DNA of 64,000 bases from NCBI RefSeq assembly GCF_001719615.1, contig NZ_MDVX01000013.1, positions 101,278-165,277 on the forward strand. Reading direction: 5' to 3'. The stretch's first letter is position 1. Each line of letters opens with the position of its first letter. A program made the position numbers and the translations under genes. The notes under the pieces are model-generated. The model was given only the letters and a program-made list of their open reading frames with translations, ran no database searches and was not told the DNA's origin. This document shows positions 8,036 through 16,864 of this stretch, piece by piece. This stretch comes from Neptunicoccus sediminis (GTDB taxonomy: Bacteria; Pseudomonadota; Alphaproteobacteria; Rhodobacterales; Rhodobacteraceae).

Positions 8036-9112
8036 TTAGTGCGGGAAAGGCCAAAGTCTCAGTTTCTCTTTGGCCAGACGCCACAATTGCGCCAGACCAT
8101 GCGGTTCCAAAATAAGGAACACGATGATCAGCCCGCCCACGATCACAAATTCGAAATGGGCCGCCAGATCGGTCGCCCAGCCAAGCTGTCCGACCATAAC
8201 GTTTTTCAGCAGAACCGGCATCAGCACCATAAAGGCAGCGCCTGCGAAGGATCCGAAGATGGACCCGAGCCCGCCGATGATCACCATAAACAGGATGATA
8301 AAGGATTTACCGATCCCGAAAGCCTCACCCACTTCCACAGCGCCAAGGTAAAGCACGAAGAACATCGCCCCGCTGACCCCGACATAAAAGGAACTGATGG
8401 CAAAGGCGGACAGTTTTGCAGTCATCGGGTTCACCCCGATGATCTCGGCGGCGATGTCCATATCGCGGATCGCCATCCATTTGCGCCCCAATGACCCGCG
8501 GGTCAGGTTGCGCGCAATCACCGCCAGCACCACAACAAAGATCAGCGCCACCAGATAAACCGCCCAAGCATGGGTTTCAGCGCCCGTCACCGCATAGCCA
8601 AAGACCGTCCGTTCCGGCGCGTTGATCTGGCCGGAGGCGGAATAGTTGTAGAACCACGGCACCTTGTTAAACAGCCAGACCAGAAAGAACTGCGCCGCCA
8701 GTGTCGCCACCGCCAGATAAAAGCCTTTGATCCGCAAGCTTGGCAGGCCGAACAGAATGCCGACCGCCGCCGTCACAAACCCTGACAGCAGGATAACAGA
8801 GAATATATCCATCCCCGGAAAAGAGGTCATGAACTTGTAGCAGGCATAGGCCCCCACCGCCATAAACCCGCCGCTGCCAAGGCTCACCTGTCCGCAGTAC
8901 CCCGTCAGTATGTTCAGCCCGATGGCCGCAACCGAATAGATCAGGAAGGGCAACACCACCGCATTCAGCCAGTAGTCGTTGATGATGAAGGGCACCACCA
9001 GAAAGGCAAAGGCCAGAACAGCCCAGTAGCGGTAGCGGTCGAACTTGATCGGGAACGTCTGGCTGTCGTCCGCATACGTCGTCTTGAAATCACCAGCTTC
9101 ACGATAAAACAT
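8036..9112 (-). CDS. livM: ABC transporter permease, LivM-like
   Basis: A 358-residue inner-membrane permease with many hydrophobic helices, starting with a soluble N-terminal tail of about 28 residues. Family marks: LNILTGYCGQVSLGSGGFMAVGAY in helices 2-3, GLPSLRIKGFYLAVATLA, and the cytoplasmic loop MAIRDMDIAAEIIGVNPMTAKLSAFAISS that couples to the ATPases. It pairs with LivH to form the channel. It ends GLAQLWRLAKEKLRLWPFPH. Confidence 0.9.
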   Translation of the reverse strand: MFYREAGDFKTTYADDSQTFPIKFDRYRYWAVLAFAFLVVPFIINDYWLNAVVLPFLIYSVAAIGLNILTGYCGQVSLGSGGFMAVGAYACYKFMTSFPGMDIFSVILLSGFVTAAVGILFGLPSLRIKGFYLAVATLAAQFFLVWLFNKVPWFYNYSASGQINAPERTVFGYAVTGAETHAWAVYLVALIFVVVLAVIARNLTRGSLGRKWMAIRDMDIAAEIIGVNPMTAKLSAFAISSFYVGVSGAMFFVLYLGAVEVGEAFGIGKSFIILFMVIIGGLGSIFGSFAGAAFMVLMPVLLKNVMVGQLGWATDLAAHFEFVIVGGLIIVFLILEPHGLAQLWRLAKEKLRLWPFPH

Positions 9113-9154
9113 CAGCGCTGCCCCTTTTGTATTCTGCGACCACCGGTCTTCTTC

Positions 9155-9186
9155 TGTCTAAAAATATCCCCGCCGGAGGCTCCGGC
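9155..9186. repeat. Recurrent intergenic element, hairpin variant
   Basis: Reads TCTAAAAATATCCCC followed by GCCGGAGGCTCCGGC, the latter a 6-base stem around GGC. On the minus strand the hairpin comes first, then GGGGATATTTTT, like a weak terminator. It lies between livH and livM and is related to the copies at 5737, 18761, 46490 and 57155. Confidence 0.65.
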
Positions 9187-9206
9187 ATTTGCGAAAAGCT
9201 GCATCG

Positions 9207-10205
9207 TCAAACCCTTTCGATGATCTTGTCGCCGAACAGACCCTGTGGCCGGAAGACGAGAAAGACGAGGGCGAGCATATAGGCGAACCAGTTCTCGGTG
9301 GCGCCGCCAAGGAAAGGCGCACCGATCAGGAATTCGAACATCTTTTCCCCCACACCGATGATCAGACCACCGACAATCGCTCCGGGGATGGATGTGAACC
9401 CGCCCAGCATCAGCACCGGCAACGCTTTGAGCGCGATCAGCGACAAAGAGAACTGCACCCCTGATTTGGAACCCCACATGATCCCCGCGACCAGCGCGAT
9501 GAAACCAGCGATGGACCAGACCACGACCCAGATGAACCGCAGGGAAATCCCGACCGAAAGTGCCGCCTGATGGTCATCCGCCACAGCCCGCAACGCGCGG
9601 CCGGTTTTGGTGTACTGAGAGAACAACACCAGCGACAGAACCAGAAGCCCCGCAAAGACCGCAGCCACAATATCCAGACTGTCCAGATAGAAGCCGTAGA
9701 AATCATCGCCCCCCAGGAAGGCGGTGTTTTCCTCGATCCACAGGTTGCCGCCCTGCGGGATACCCACGTCCAGTTTCTTGATCTCGGAGCCCCACATCAG
9801 GTCCCCGAAACCTTCCATGAAATAGGCCAGCCCGATGGTCGCCATGAACAGGATAATATCGGGCTGGTTCACAAGATGGCGCAGGATATATCGTTCCACC
9901 ACAATGGCCAGGATCACCATCACACCCGCTGTCAGGAGGATTGCCAGCAGAGCCGGCAAATGCCAGCCGAAATGGTGGACCTGTGTGCCAAAGATCGAGT
10001 TGATCAGATGGGCGAAAGGCACCTGTCCATCTTGCAAGCCCACAAGGGTCAGCGCGGCGAACAGTGCCATAACCCCTTGGGCATAATTGAAAATTCCGGA
10101 TGACTTGAAGATCAGCACAAACCCGAGCGCCACCAGCGAATAGAGCACGCCCGTCATCAACCCGTTGAGGAAAACCTCTGTCCCGTAATAAAAACCGGCG
10201 CTCAT
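9207..10205 (-). CDS. livH: ABC transporter permease, LivH-like
   Basis: A 332-residue permease. Seen: the N-terminal FLNGLMTGVLYSLVALGFVLIFKSSGIFNYAQG that opens LivH proteins, the coupling loop GRALRAVADDHQAALSVGI, and the C-terminal FRPQGLFGDKIIERV. About eight membrane helices, with a longer soluble stretch around residues 70-150 (FAHLINSIFGTQVHHFG and MWGSEIKKLDVGIPQGGNL), which is more than E. coli LivH has. Forms the transport channel with LivM. Confidence 0.9.
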   Translation of the reverse strand: MSAGFYYGTEVFLNGLMTGVLYSLVALGFVLIFKSSGIFNYAQGVMALFAALTLVGLQDGQVPFAHLINSIFGTQVHHFGWHLPALLAILLTAGVMVILAIVVERYILRHLVNQPDIILFMATIGLAYFMEGFGDLMWGSEIKKLDVGIPQGGNLWIEENTAFLGGDDFYGFYLDSLDIVAAVFAGLLVLSLVLFSQYTKTGRALRAVADDHQAALSVGISLRFIWVVVWSIAGFIALVAGIMWGSKSGVQFSLSLIALKALPVLMLGGFTSIPGAIVGGLIIGVGEKMFEFLIGAPFLGGATENWFAYMLALVFLVFRPQGLFGDKIIERV

Positions 10206-10241
10206 TGGATCGTCTCCGCTTTGTCTTTGCTTGTCGTATAA

Positions 10242-11057
10242 TCAGTCATGGGCCACCCCCAGATAGGCATCAATCACGTCCTGATTGTTGCGCACTTCAT
10301 CAGGTGAACCGTCACCGATCTTCTTGCCGTAATCCATCACCACCACACGGTCAGCGATGTCCATCACCACGCCCATATCGTGTTCGATCAAGGCGATTGT
10401 GGTGCCAAATTCGTCGTTCACGTCCAGAATAAAGCGGCTCATGTCCTCTTTTTCCTCGACGTTCATCCCTGCCATCGGTTCATCCAGCAGCAGCAGTTTG
10501 GGCTCGGCGGCCAGCGCACGGCCCAGTTCCACCCGCTTTTGCAAACCATAGGGCAACCGGCCCACCGGCGTTTTGCGGATCGACTGGATTTCCAGAAAGT
10601 CGATCACCTTCTCCACCACTTCGCGGTTTTCGGTTTCTTCCTTCTCCGCCGGTCCCCACCACATCGCCTGTTTCAGAATGCCGGTTTTCATATGGGTCAG
10701 ACGTCCGGTCATGATATTGTCGAGCGTGGACATGCCGCTGAACAGCGCGATGTTCTGGAAAGTTCGCGCGATGCCTTGCTTGGCAATCTGGTGCGGCTTC
10801 ATCGGGCCGCGCTTCTTGCCATGGAACCAGACCTCGCCTTCTTGCGGGTGATAAAATCCGTTCATCACGTTCAGCATGGAAGATTTCCCCGCCCCGTTCG
10901 GGCCGATAATCGCGCGGATTTCACCTTCGCGAATATCAAAAGAAATATCGGTGATCGCCTTCACGCCGCCAAACCGCAGGGTGATGTTCTTCATTTCCAT
11001 GACCTGCCCGCCAATGGTGCGGCCGTCGGGTGTTTGGTATGTCTCTGCCATAGTCAT
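10242..11057 (-). CDS. livG: ABC transporter ATPase, LivG-like
   Basis: A 271-residue ATPase. Seen: Walker A GPNGAGKSSM, the LivG-type Q-loop stretch GIARTFQNIALFSGMSTLDNIMTGRL, Walker B LLLLDEPMAGMN and switch His in ALIEHDMG. The usual LSGGQ signature is degenerate: the region reads RLPYGLQKRVELGRAL, which is normal for LivG proteins. Its start overlaps the stop of the upstream acyl-CoA ligase by 4 bases (ATGA), so the two are translationally coupled. Confidence 0.9.
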   Translation of the reverse strand: MTMAETYQTPDGRTIGGQVMEMKNITLRFGGVKAITDISFDIREGEIRAIIGPNGAGKSSMLNVMNGFYHPQEGEVWFHGKKRGPMKPHQIAKQGIARTFQNIALFSGMSTLDNIMTGRLTHMKTGILKQAMWWGPAEKEETENREVVEKVIDFLEIQSIRKTPVGRLPYGLQKRVELGRALAAEPKLLLLDEPMAGMNVEEKEDMSRFILDVNDEFGTTIALIEHDMGVVMDIADRVVVMDYGKKIGDGSPDEVRNNQDVIDAYLGVAHD

Positions 11058-13087
11058 TCCGCTGCTATCCTTTGCGCAGCCGTCGGGAACACTTTTGCAT
11101 CCCGCAGTTCCAGCGTTGCCTTGATGGAGCCTTTGCGCCCGTCTTCATATGTCACTTCGGTCTCGGTGGAGATTTTCTCCGACCCGTCATAAAGCGCGTC
11201 GATGATGTCCTTGAACTTGTCCTCGATGATGCGGCGGCGCACTTTCTGGGTGCGGGTCAGCTCTCCGTCATCCGCATCCAGTTGCTTGTGCAGAATACAG
11301 AAGCGGTGGACCTGACAGCCCGACAGCATTTCGTCTTCCGCAACCGATTTATTCACCGCCTCAACGTGTTCCTGCACCGTGGCCAGCACCTGCGGATGCC
11401 CTGCCAGTTCCTGATAGGAGGAATAGGCAATGTTGTTCCGCTCGGCCCAGTTGCCGACCGATGACAGGTCGATATTGATGAAAGCACAGCACTTTTCGCG
11501 GTTGTTGCCAAAGACCACCGCTTCGAGAATATTGGGATAGAACTTCAGCTTGTTCTCAACATATTTCGGCGCGAACATGCTGCCGTCTGCCATTTTGCCC
11601 ACGTCTTTGGCGCGGTCGATAATGCGCAGATGGCCGCTGTCTTTCTCAATAAAGCCCGCGTCCCCTGTGGCTACCCAGCCTTCGGGGTCTTTGGTGTCAG
11701 CGGTGCTTTCAGGATTCTTGTAATATTCCACAAAGGCACCGGGAGAGCGGTAGAACACCTCTCCGGTTTCGGAAATCTTCAGTTCTACACCCGGTGCAGG
11801 CACACCTACCGTATCGGCACGCACCTCTCCGTCCGGCTGTACGGTCACAAAGACCGAAGCCTCTGTCTGGCCGTAAAGCTGTTTGAGGTTAATCCCGAGC
11901 GAGCGGTAAAAGTCGAAAATCTCCGGCCCGATAGCCTCCCCCGCGGTATAGCCCACCCGCGTGCGGCTGAGCCCGAGTGTGTTTTTCAGCGGGCCATAGA
12001 CCAGAATATTGCCCAGCGCGTATTTCATCCGCTCGCCAAAAGTCACGGGCTTGCCGTCCAGAAGTTTCGGACCGACCTCGCGGGCGAAATCCATGTATTT
12101 CTTGAACATGCGCTGCTTCATCGGTGACGCATCTTCCATACGGATCATCACATTGGTCAGCAGACCTTCGAAATAGCGCGGCGGCGCAAAGAAATAGGTC
12201 GGGCCGATTTCCCGCAGGTCCGCCTGCATTGTCTCGGGGCTTTCTGGACAGGCTACGCAAAAGCCGGTCCAATAGCCCTGCCCCACGGTAAAGATAAAAT
12301 CCCCGACCCATGCCATCGGCAGATAGGCCAGCACACGGTCATCCACGTTCAGATTGTCGAACTCCGACGCGGCCTGACCGGATTTCACGATATTGCGGTT
12401 GGACAGAACCACCCCTTTGGGGCGTCCGGTCGTTCCGGACGTATACAGCATCACGCAGGTGGTATCGAAATCCTGCGTCGCCAGACGGGCGTCCAGCTCT
12501 GCCTGCAGACCGCTTGCGCGGCCCTTGGCCTGTACTTCCTTGTAGTCGTGCAGCTTGGTGCGGTCGTATTTCCGCATCCCGCGCGGATCAAGATAGATGA
12601 CCTGCTCCAGCATGTTCAGGCTTTCCTGCACTTCCAGAACCTTGTCCACCTGCTCCTGATCTTCCGCGATGACAAAGCGGGCGGAACAATGATCAAGCAC
12701 ATAAGCCATCTCTTCGGCCACGGCATCCCGATACAGCGGCACAGGCACCGCACCGCAGGACTGAACCGCAACCATCGCCCAATAGAAATAGGGACGGTTG
12801 CGCCCGATAATGGCCACGTGATCCCCCTCGGCCAGCCCCATATCCAGCAGGCCCAGCGCCAGAGCGTTGATTTCGTCGGCAACCTGTTTCCAGTTCCAGC
12901 TTTGCCAGATGCCAAATTCTTTTTCGCGGTAGGCGGGTTTGTCGCCGTAGACAGACGCATTTCGCGCCAGAAGGCGCGGAATCGTATTGAGCTCACCTGT
13001 CGGTGTCGGTCCAGATGTCACAGAATGTCCTCCCAGTTGCCCGTTCCACGGTTTCCCGAATGTGGCGAGCGTGTGCGCAGGGTCCAT
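11054..13087 (-). CDS. Long-chain-type acyl-CoA synthetase (AMP-binding)
   Basis: A 677-residue AMP-forming acyl-CoA ligase, first gene of the transporter operon. Seen: P-loop-like YTSGTTGRPKGVV, the YGQTEASVFVT adenine-binding segment, GWVATGDAGFIEKDSGHLRIIDRAKDVGK (A8 hinge) and a long C-terminal part typical of eukaryote-like long-chain synthetases (ENKLKFYPNILEAVVFG). Start at ATG 13087, with GGGGAA just upstream; an in-frame GTG at 13099 is also possible. Together with the PaaK-like gene it makes two CoA ligases flanking one transporter, suggesting coupled uptake and activation. Substrate not deducible. Confidence 0.87.
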   Translation of the reverse strand: MDPAHTLATFGKPWNGQLGGHSVTSGPTPTGELNTIPRLLARNASVYGDKPAYREKEFGIWQSWNWKQVADEINALALGLLDMGLAEGDHVAIIGRNRPYFYWAMVAVQSCGAVPVPLYRDAVAEEMAYVLDHCSARFVIAEDQEQVDKVLEVQESLNMLEQVIYLDPRGMRKYDRTKLHDYKEVQAKGRASGLQAELDARLATQDFDTTCVMLYTSGTTGRPKGVVLSNRNIVKSGQAASEFDNLNVDDRVLAYLPMAWVGDFIFTVGQGYWTGFCVACPESPETMQADLREIGPTYFFAPPRYFEGLLTNVMIRMEDASPMKQRMFKKYMDFAREVGPKLLDGKPVTFGERMKYALGNILVYGPLKNTLGLSRTRVGYTAGEAIGPEIFDFYRSLGINLKQLYGQTEASVFVTVQPDGEVRADTVGVPAPGVELKISETGEVFYRSPGAFVEYYKNPESTADTKDPEGWVATGDAGFIEKDSGHLRIIDRAKDVGKMADGSMFAPKYVENKLKFYPNILEAVVFGNNREKCCAFINIDLSSVGNWAERNNIAYSSYQELAGHPQVLATVQEHVEAVNKSVAEDEMLSGCQVHRFCILHKQLDADDGELTRTQKVRRRIIEDKFKDIIDALYDGSEKISTETEVTYEDGRKGSIKATLELRDAKVFPTAAQRIAAE

Positions 13088-13221
13088 GATTCCCCGCACC
13101 TCATCATTGATTGCTCTATGCTTGCGGTCAAAATTATTCTCAAATTTTGCTAGATTGTATCAAATTGTAACAAGCCCATTCTTCGCTGGATTTCCGCGCT
13201 ACGGCTCTGCTAGCGATAGGC

Positions 13222-15153
13222 ATGACGGATCAAACCACCACACAGATGATGCGCTCGGGGCTGAACCTGATCGGACAGGCCCTGACAATCTACGACGCGG
13301 ATCTGAAACTCGCGGTGTCAAACCGCCGCTTTCAAGAGATGTTCGGCCTGCCCGACCATCTGGTAGAAACCGGCGCCCGCTTTCGCGAAACCATCGAATA
13401 TCTCGCCTCCCGCGGGGAATATGGTCAGGTGGATAACGTGGCCGAATTTGTCCAGTTGCGGGTGGATCAGGCGCGGGATTTTGAACCCCATTATATGGAG
13501 CGCCAGCGGGCCAACGGGGACTGGATTTCGGTAGAGGGCAGTCCCTTGCGTACCGGCGGCTGGGTGACGGTCTATACCGATATTACCCAGATCAAGCGAC
13601 AAGAGGCGATGTTGCGCTCTGAGGGCGAGAAGCTTTCGGCGGATCTGATCACGCGCTCCGAGGAACTGACCGAAACCAACCGCAGGCTGGCCGCAACCAA
13701 CAGCGCACTGGAAGAGGCCAAGCGCGACCTGATGGACGCCGAGGCCCGCGCCCGCGTCACAGCGGAAATGACCCCCGCCCATATCGCCCACGTGGATCGC
13801 AACAAGATTTACACCTATTCCAACCGCAAATTGTTCGAAGTGATCGGCGCCTCCCCCCGTGACATTATTGGGCTTAGCACCAAAGAAGCGTTGGGACCGG
13901 ATGCCCACCGCCTGATCGACCCGATGTTTGACAAAGCCCTGAGCGGCGAAGCCAATGTCAGTGAATTCGATCTTTTTGAAGGCACCCGCCGCGTGCGCGC
14001 TGCCTTTACCCCCGACATTGATCCAGACGGCCATATCGTTGGCGCTTATGTGCTGTCTATGGACATCACCGCCGAGGCACAGGCCCGTGCCGCGCTGCAA
14101 CAAACCCGCAAACGGGAACTGGCCGCGCAACTGACCAGCGGGCTGGCCCATGATTTCGCCAATCTGCTGACCGTGATCCTCGGGCTTCAGGGACAGTTGG
14201 AACGTATGGGGAATTTGCCCCCCGCAGCCGCCGAAGCCATTGCCACCACCAAGGCGGCAGCCTTGCGGGGCGGGGCATTGCTGGACAAGCTTTCGGATGT
14301 GTCGGGCCGTCGTGCGCTGTCTGTTTCGGCTGTGCGGCTTGATGCGCTGTTTGACGATCTGTTCGCGCTTGCCAAGGCTGCGCTGCCGGAAACTATCACG
14401 CTAAGTTTGCAAAATGAGGGCATCGACCGCCCTGTCATGCTGGATCGGGGGTTTATGCAGGACGGGTTGCTGAACCTTGTCCTGAATGCACGGGATGCAA
14501 TTCTGGGCAGCGGTCGGAACAGCGGCGCGATCTCTATCGCCGCCCGGTTGCGCGGCACCACATGGATCGAATTTCAGGTCCGTGATACCGGACCCGGCTT
14601 TTCCGACGAAGGGTTAAACAATGCGCTCGATCCGTTCTTTACCTCCAAAGCCTCTGAAGGTTCCGGCCTGGGGCTGACAATGGTCTATGATTTCGCCCAG
14701 CTTTCCGGCGGGCGCGTGCGGATCAGCAACCGCAGCCGCGGCGGTGCTGAAGTGACCGTGCAACTGCCGCTGCGCTTTGGTTCGCTGACCTCGGGTCTTG
14801 GCATGGTGCTACTGGTGGAAGACAAGGAAGACTTGCGCATCCAGACCCGCGAAATGCTGCGCTCTATGGGGCATGTGGTGCTGGAAACCGACAATGCCGA
14901 AGAGGCCCTGTCGCTGTCTCAGGTGCAGGGCATCAGTCACGTTCTCTCGGACATCATGCTCGGAGCGGGGATGACAGGGCTCGACATGGCGCGGGCGCTG
15001 CTGGATACAGGGGTTAATGTTCCGGTTATCATGATGACGGGCCTTCCCGCCGACGATCCCGTCCGCCAACAGGCCGAAGCCCAGTTTCCGCTGGTCAACA
15101 AACCTTTTACTGCGGCGCAACTGGCCGAAAAATTTGACGAGGTTCAGGCATGA
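13222..15153 (+). CDS. PAS-domain hybrid histidine kinase with C-terminal receiver
   Basis: A 643-residue sensor kinase with no membrane segment, so likely cytoplasmic. Order: PAS (about 15-125, LTIYDADLKLAVSNRRFQEMFGLP), coiled coil (130-180), second PAS (about 185-295), HisKA-like box with LAHDFANLLTVI (His near 310), ATPase with DGLLNLVLNARDAI (N box), DTGPGFS (G1) and GSGLGLTMVYDFAQLSGG (G2), then a receiver domain with acceptor Asp near 577 (LSDIML). The kinase is of the HDFNNLL type common in alphaproteobacterial hybrids. It overlaps the next response regulator by 4 bases. It is divergent from the acyl-CoA ligase/liv operon, which it may control. Confidence 0.88.
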   Translation: MTDQTTTQMMRSGLNLIGQALTIYDADLKLAVSNRRFQEMFGLPDHLVETGARFRETIEYLASRGEYGQVDNVAEFVQLRVDQARDFEPHYMERQRANGDWISVEGSPLRTGGWVTVYTDITQIKRQEAMLRSEGEKLSADLITRSEELTETNRRLAATNSALEEAKRDLMDAEARARVTAEMTPAHIAHVDRNKIYTYSNRKLFEVIGASPRDIIGLSTKEALGPDAHRLIDPMFDKALSGEANVSEFDLFEGTRRVRAAFTPDIDPDGHIVGAYVLSMDITAEAQARAALQQTRKRELAAQLTSGLAHDFANLLTVILGLQGQLERMGNLPPAAAEAIATTKAAALRGGALLDKLSDVSGRRALSVSAVRLDALFDDLFALAKAALPETITLSLQNEGIDRPVMLDRGFMQDGLLNLVLNARDAILGSGRNSGAISIAARLRGTTWIEFQVRDTGPGFSDEGLNNALDPFFTSKASEGSGLGLTMVYDFAQLSGGRVRISNRSRGGAEVTVQLPLRFGSLTSGLGMVLLVEDKEDLRIQTREMLRSMGHVVLETDNAEEALSLSQVQGISHVLSDIMLGAGMTGLDMARALLDTGVNVPVIMMTGLPADDPVRQQAEAQFPLVNKPFTAAQLAEKFDEVQA

Positions 15154-15866
15154 GCACCCCCCCATCCGCCCCGCTGGTCACAATTCTGGACGATGAACCG
15201 CAAATCCGCCTGATGCTGGCCGACGCCCTTGAAGCCGCCGGATTTCGCACCGCCGGTTTCGGACGGGCTACGGAATTTGAAGCGGCAATGGCCGGAATGA
15301 ACCCGGACATCTGTCTGGTGGATCTTGGCCTGCCGGATAAGGACGGGCTGGCGCTGGTGCATCGGTTGGCCACCAATCTGGGCGCCGCCATTATCATCAT
15401 TTCGGGGCGCAACCAGGTGCAAGACAAGATCACGGGGCTGGAGCTGGGGGCAGATGATTATATCATCAAACCCTTTGATCCCGCCGAGGTGGTCGCCCGC
15501 GCCCGCGCCCTAATGCGCCGCGGCCGCACAGCGCCCGCCGCCAAGTCCCGCATTGCCCGCTTTGCCGGCTGGTCCGCGGATTTCGACCAGTTTCTGCTCC
15601 AATCCGAAGACGGCGCGCCGACCCCTTTCAGCCATGCAGAAGGCGAAGTCCTGCGCCTGTTTCTTGAATCTCCGAACCGTCTGATCACCCGTGCGCAAAT
15701 GCAGGAACTGCTGGGCGGCGAGGCCGGCGACAGCTTTGACCGCGCAATGGATGTGCGCGTCTCGCGCCTGCGCACCAAACTGCGGGACGATCCGAAAAAT
15801 CCCAAGCTGATCAAGACGATCTATGGCGCCGGATATATCTTTCTGGGCGATGTGCAGTGGCAGTAA
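15150..15866 (+). CDS. OmpR/PhoB-family response regulator
   Basis: A 238-residue two-domain regulator. Receiver: LDDEPQIR acidic pair, phospho-acceptor D58 in CLVDLGLPDKDG, and Lys in IIKPFDPAEV. C-terminal winged helix: LITRAQMQELLGG...DVRVSRLRTKL...IKTIYGAGYIF, the normal Trans_reg_C pattern for DNA binding. It is translationally coupled (ATGA) to the hybrid kinase before it, so they are cognate partners. Its stop abuts the LysR gene stop with no gap (15866/15867). Confidence 0.9.
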   Translation: MSTPPSAPLVTILDDEPQIRLMLADALEAAGFRTAGFGRATEFEAAMAGMNPDICLVDLGLPDKDGLALVHRLATNLGAAIIIISGRNQVQDKITGLELGADDYIIKPFDPAEVVARARALMRRGRTAPAAKSRIARFAGWSADFDQFLLQSEDGAPTPFSHAEGEVLRLFLESPNRLITRAQMQELLGGEAGDSFDRAMDVRVSRLRTKLRDDPKNPKLIKTIYGAGYIFLGDVQWQ

Positions 15867-16763
15867 TTAGCCCCGCATCGCCAGCTCTCTGATCCGGGCC
15901 ACCAGTTGATCAAGCAGGCAAGACTGCGCCAGAACCGGACTGCGCCACAGGGTCAGGTTCAACGCAAGCGGCACCTTTACCGGCAGAACCGGTACCAGTT
16001 CGCCCCGCGCCAGCAAAGGCGCCACCAGCGTCTGATGCCCCATCAAGACCCCGCCCCCGTTCACCGCTTCGCGCACAGCCACACTATAGAGCGAATAACT
16101 TGGCCCCGTACCGCTGTAGCTCTGATCCGGAAACGCTGCCTGCGCCCAGCGTGTCCAGTCATCCGGCCAGAACTGGTCCGAAATATGGGGCAGCGCCATC
16201 AGGTCATCAAATCCGGTCACATCCTGCGCCAGCGCCGGCGCACACACCGGCAGCAGATGATCCGGCCCCGCCAGCAGGATCGCGCCCTCGTCTTCTGCGG
16301 CCGCGCCGAAGAATATGCTCAGATCAAACGGCTCTCGCGCCAGATTGGGCGGCGTCTCCATTGCAGTGACGGAAATCCGCGCATCAGGAATAGCGCGGCG
16401 CAGTTCCGGCATCCATTCCGCCAGCAACAGTTGCGCGACACTGGGCAGGGTCGCAATATTCAGGCTCTTGGGCGCTGCCAGACTGCGCAACCGCTGGCTT
16501 GCCGCACTGATCCCGTCAAAGGCGGCGGTAAACTCCGGCAGCACCTGCTGCCCCAGAGACGACAGGCTGACCCCTTTGGCATGCCGCACAAACAGCGCCC
16601 CGCCGCACCATCCTTCCAAAGCCTTAACATGCTGTGCCACCGCCCCCGCCGAGACATTCAACTCTGCCGCGGCCTGTTTGAATCCCCCAAGACGCGCGGC
16701 GGATTCAAACGCCCGCAATGCGTTCAACGAGGGCAGTGAAGGTCGGGGAGGATTGACAGCCAT
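15867..16763 (-). CDS. LysR-family transcriptional regulator (GcvA-like)
   Basis: A 298-residue LysR regulator. N-terminal winged helix (about 10-70: LPSLNALRAFESAARLGGFKQAAAELNVSAGAVAQHVKALE) and a C-terminal effector domain of periplasmic-binding fold. The opening LPSLNALRAFE is typical of GcvA/AmpR-type members. It is divergent from the SHMT-fold gene at 16865 with about 100 bases between them, the classic arrangement in which a LysR protein controls its neighbour. The effector is unknown; glycine or a hydroxy-amino acid is a guess from context. Confidence 0.88.
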   Translation of the reverse strand: MAVNPPRPSLPSLNALRAFESAARLGGFKQAAAELNVSAGAVAQHVKALEGWCGGALFVRHAKGVSLSSLGQQVLPEFTAAFDGISAASQRLRSLAAPKSLNIATLPSVAQLLLAEWMPELRRAIPDARISVTAMETPPNLAREPFDLSIFFGAAAEDEGAILLAGPDHLLPVCAPALAQDVTGFDDLMALPHISDQFWPDDWTRWAQAAFPDQSYSGTGPSYSLYSVAVREAVNGGGVLMGHQTLVAPLLARGELVPVLPVKVPLALNLTLWRSPVLAQSCLLDQLVARIRELAMRG

Positions 16764-16864
16764 GATGCAGACCCAGTTTTTCTAGGCCTATCCCATAGCA
16801 ATTCTGATTTGTAAAGGAAAGCAACGGATCCCATTCTGGCGAAAATACGAAACAGGATAGCGCC

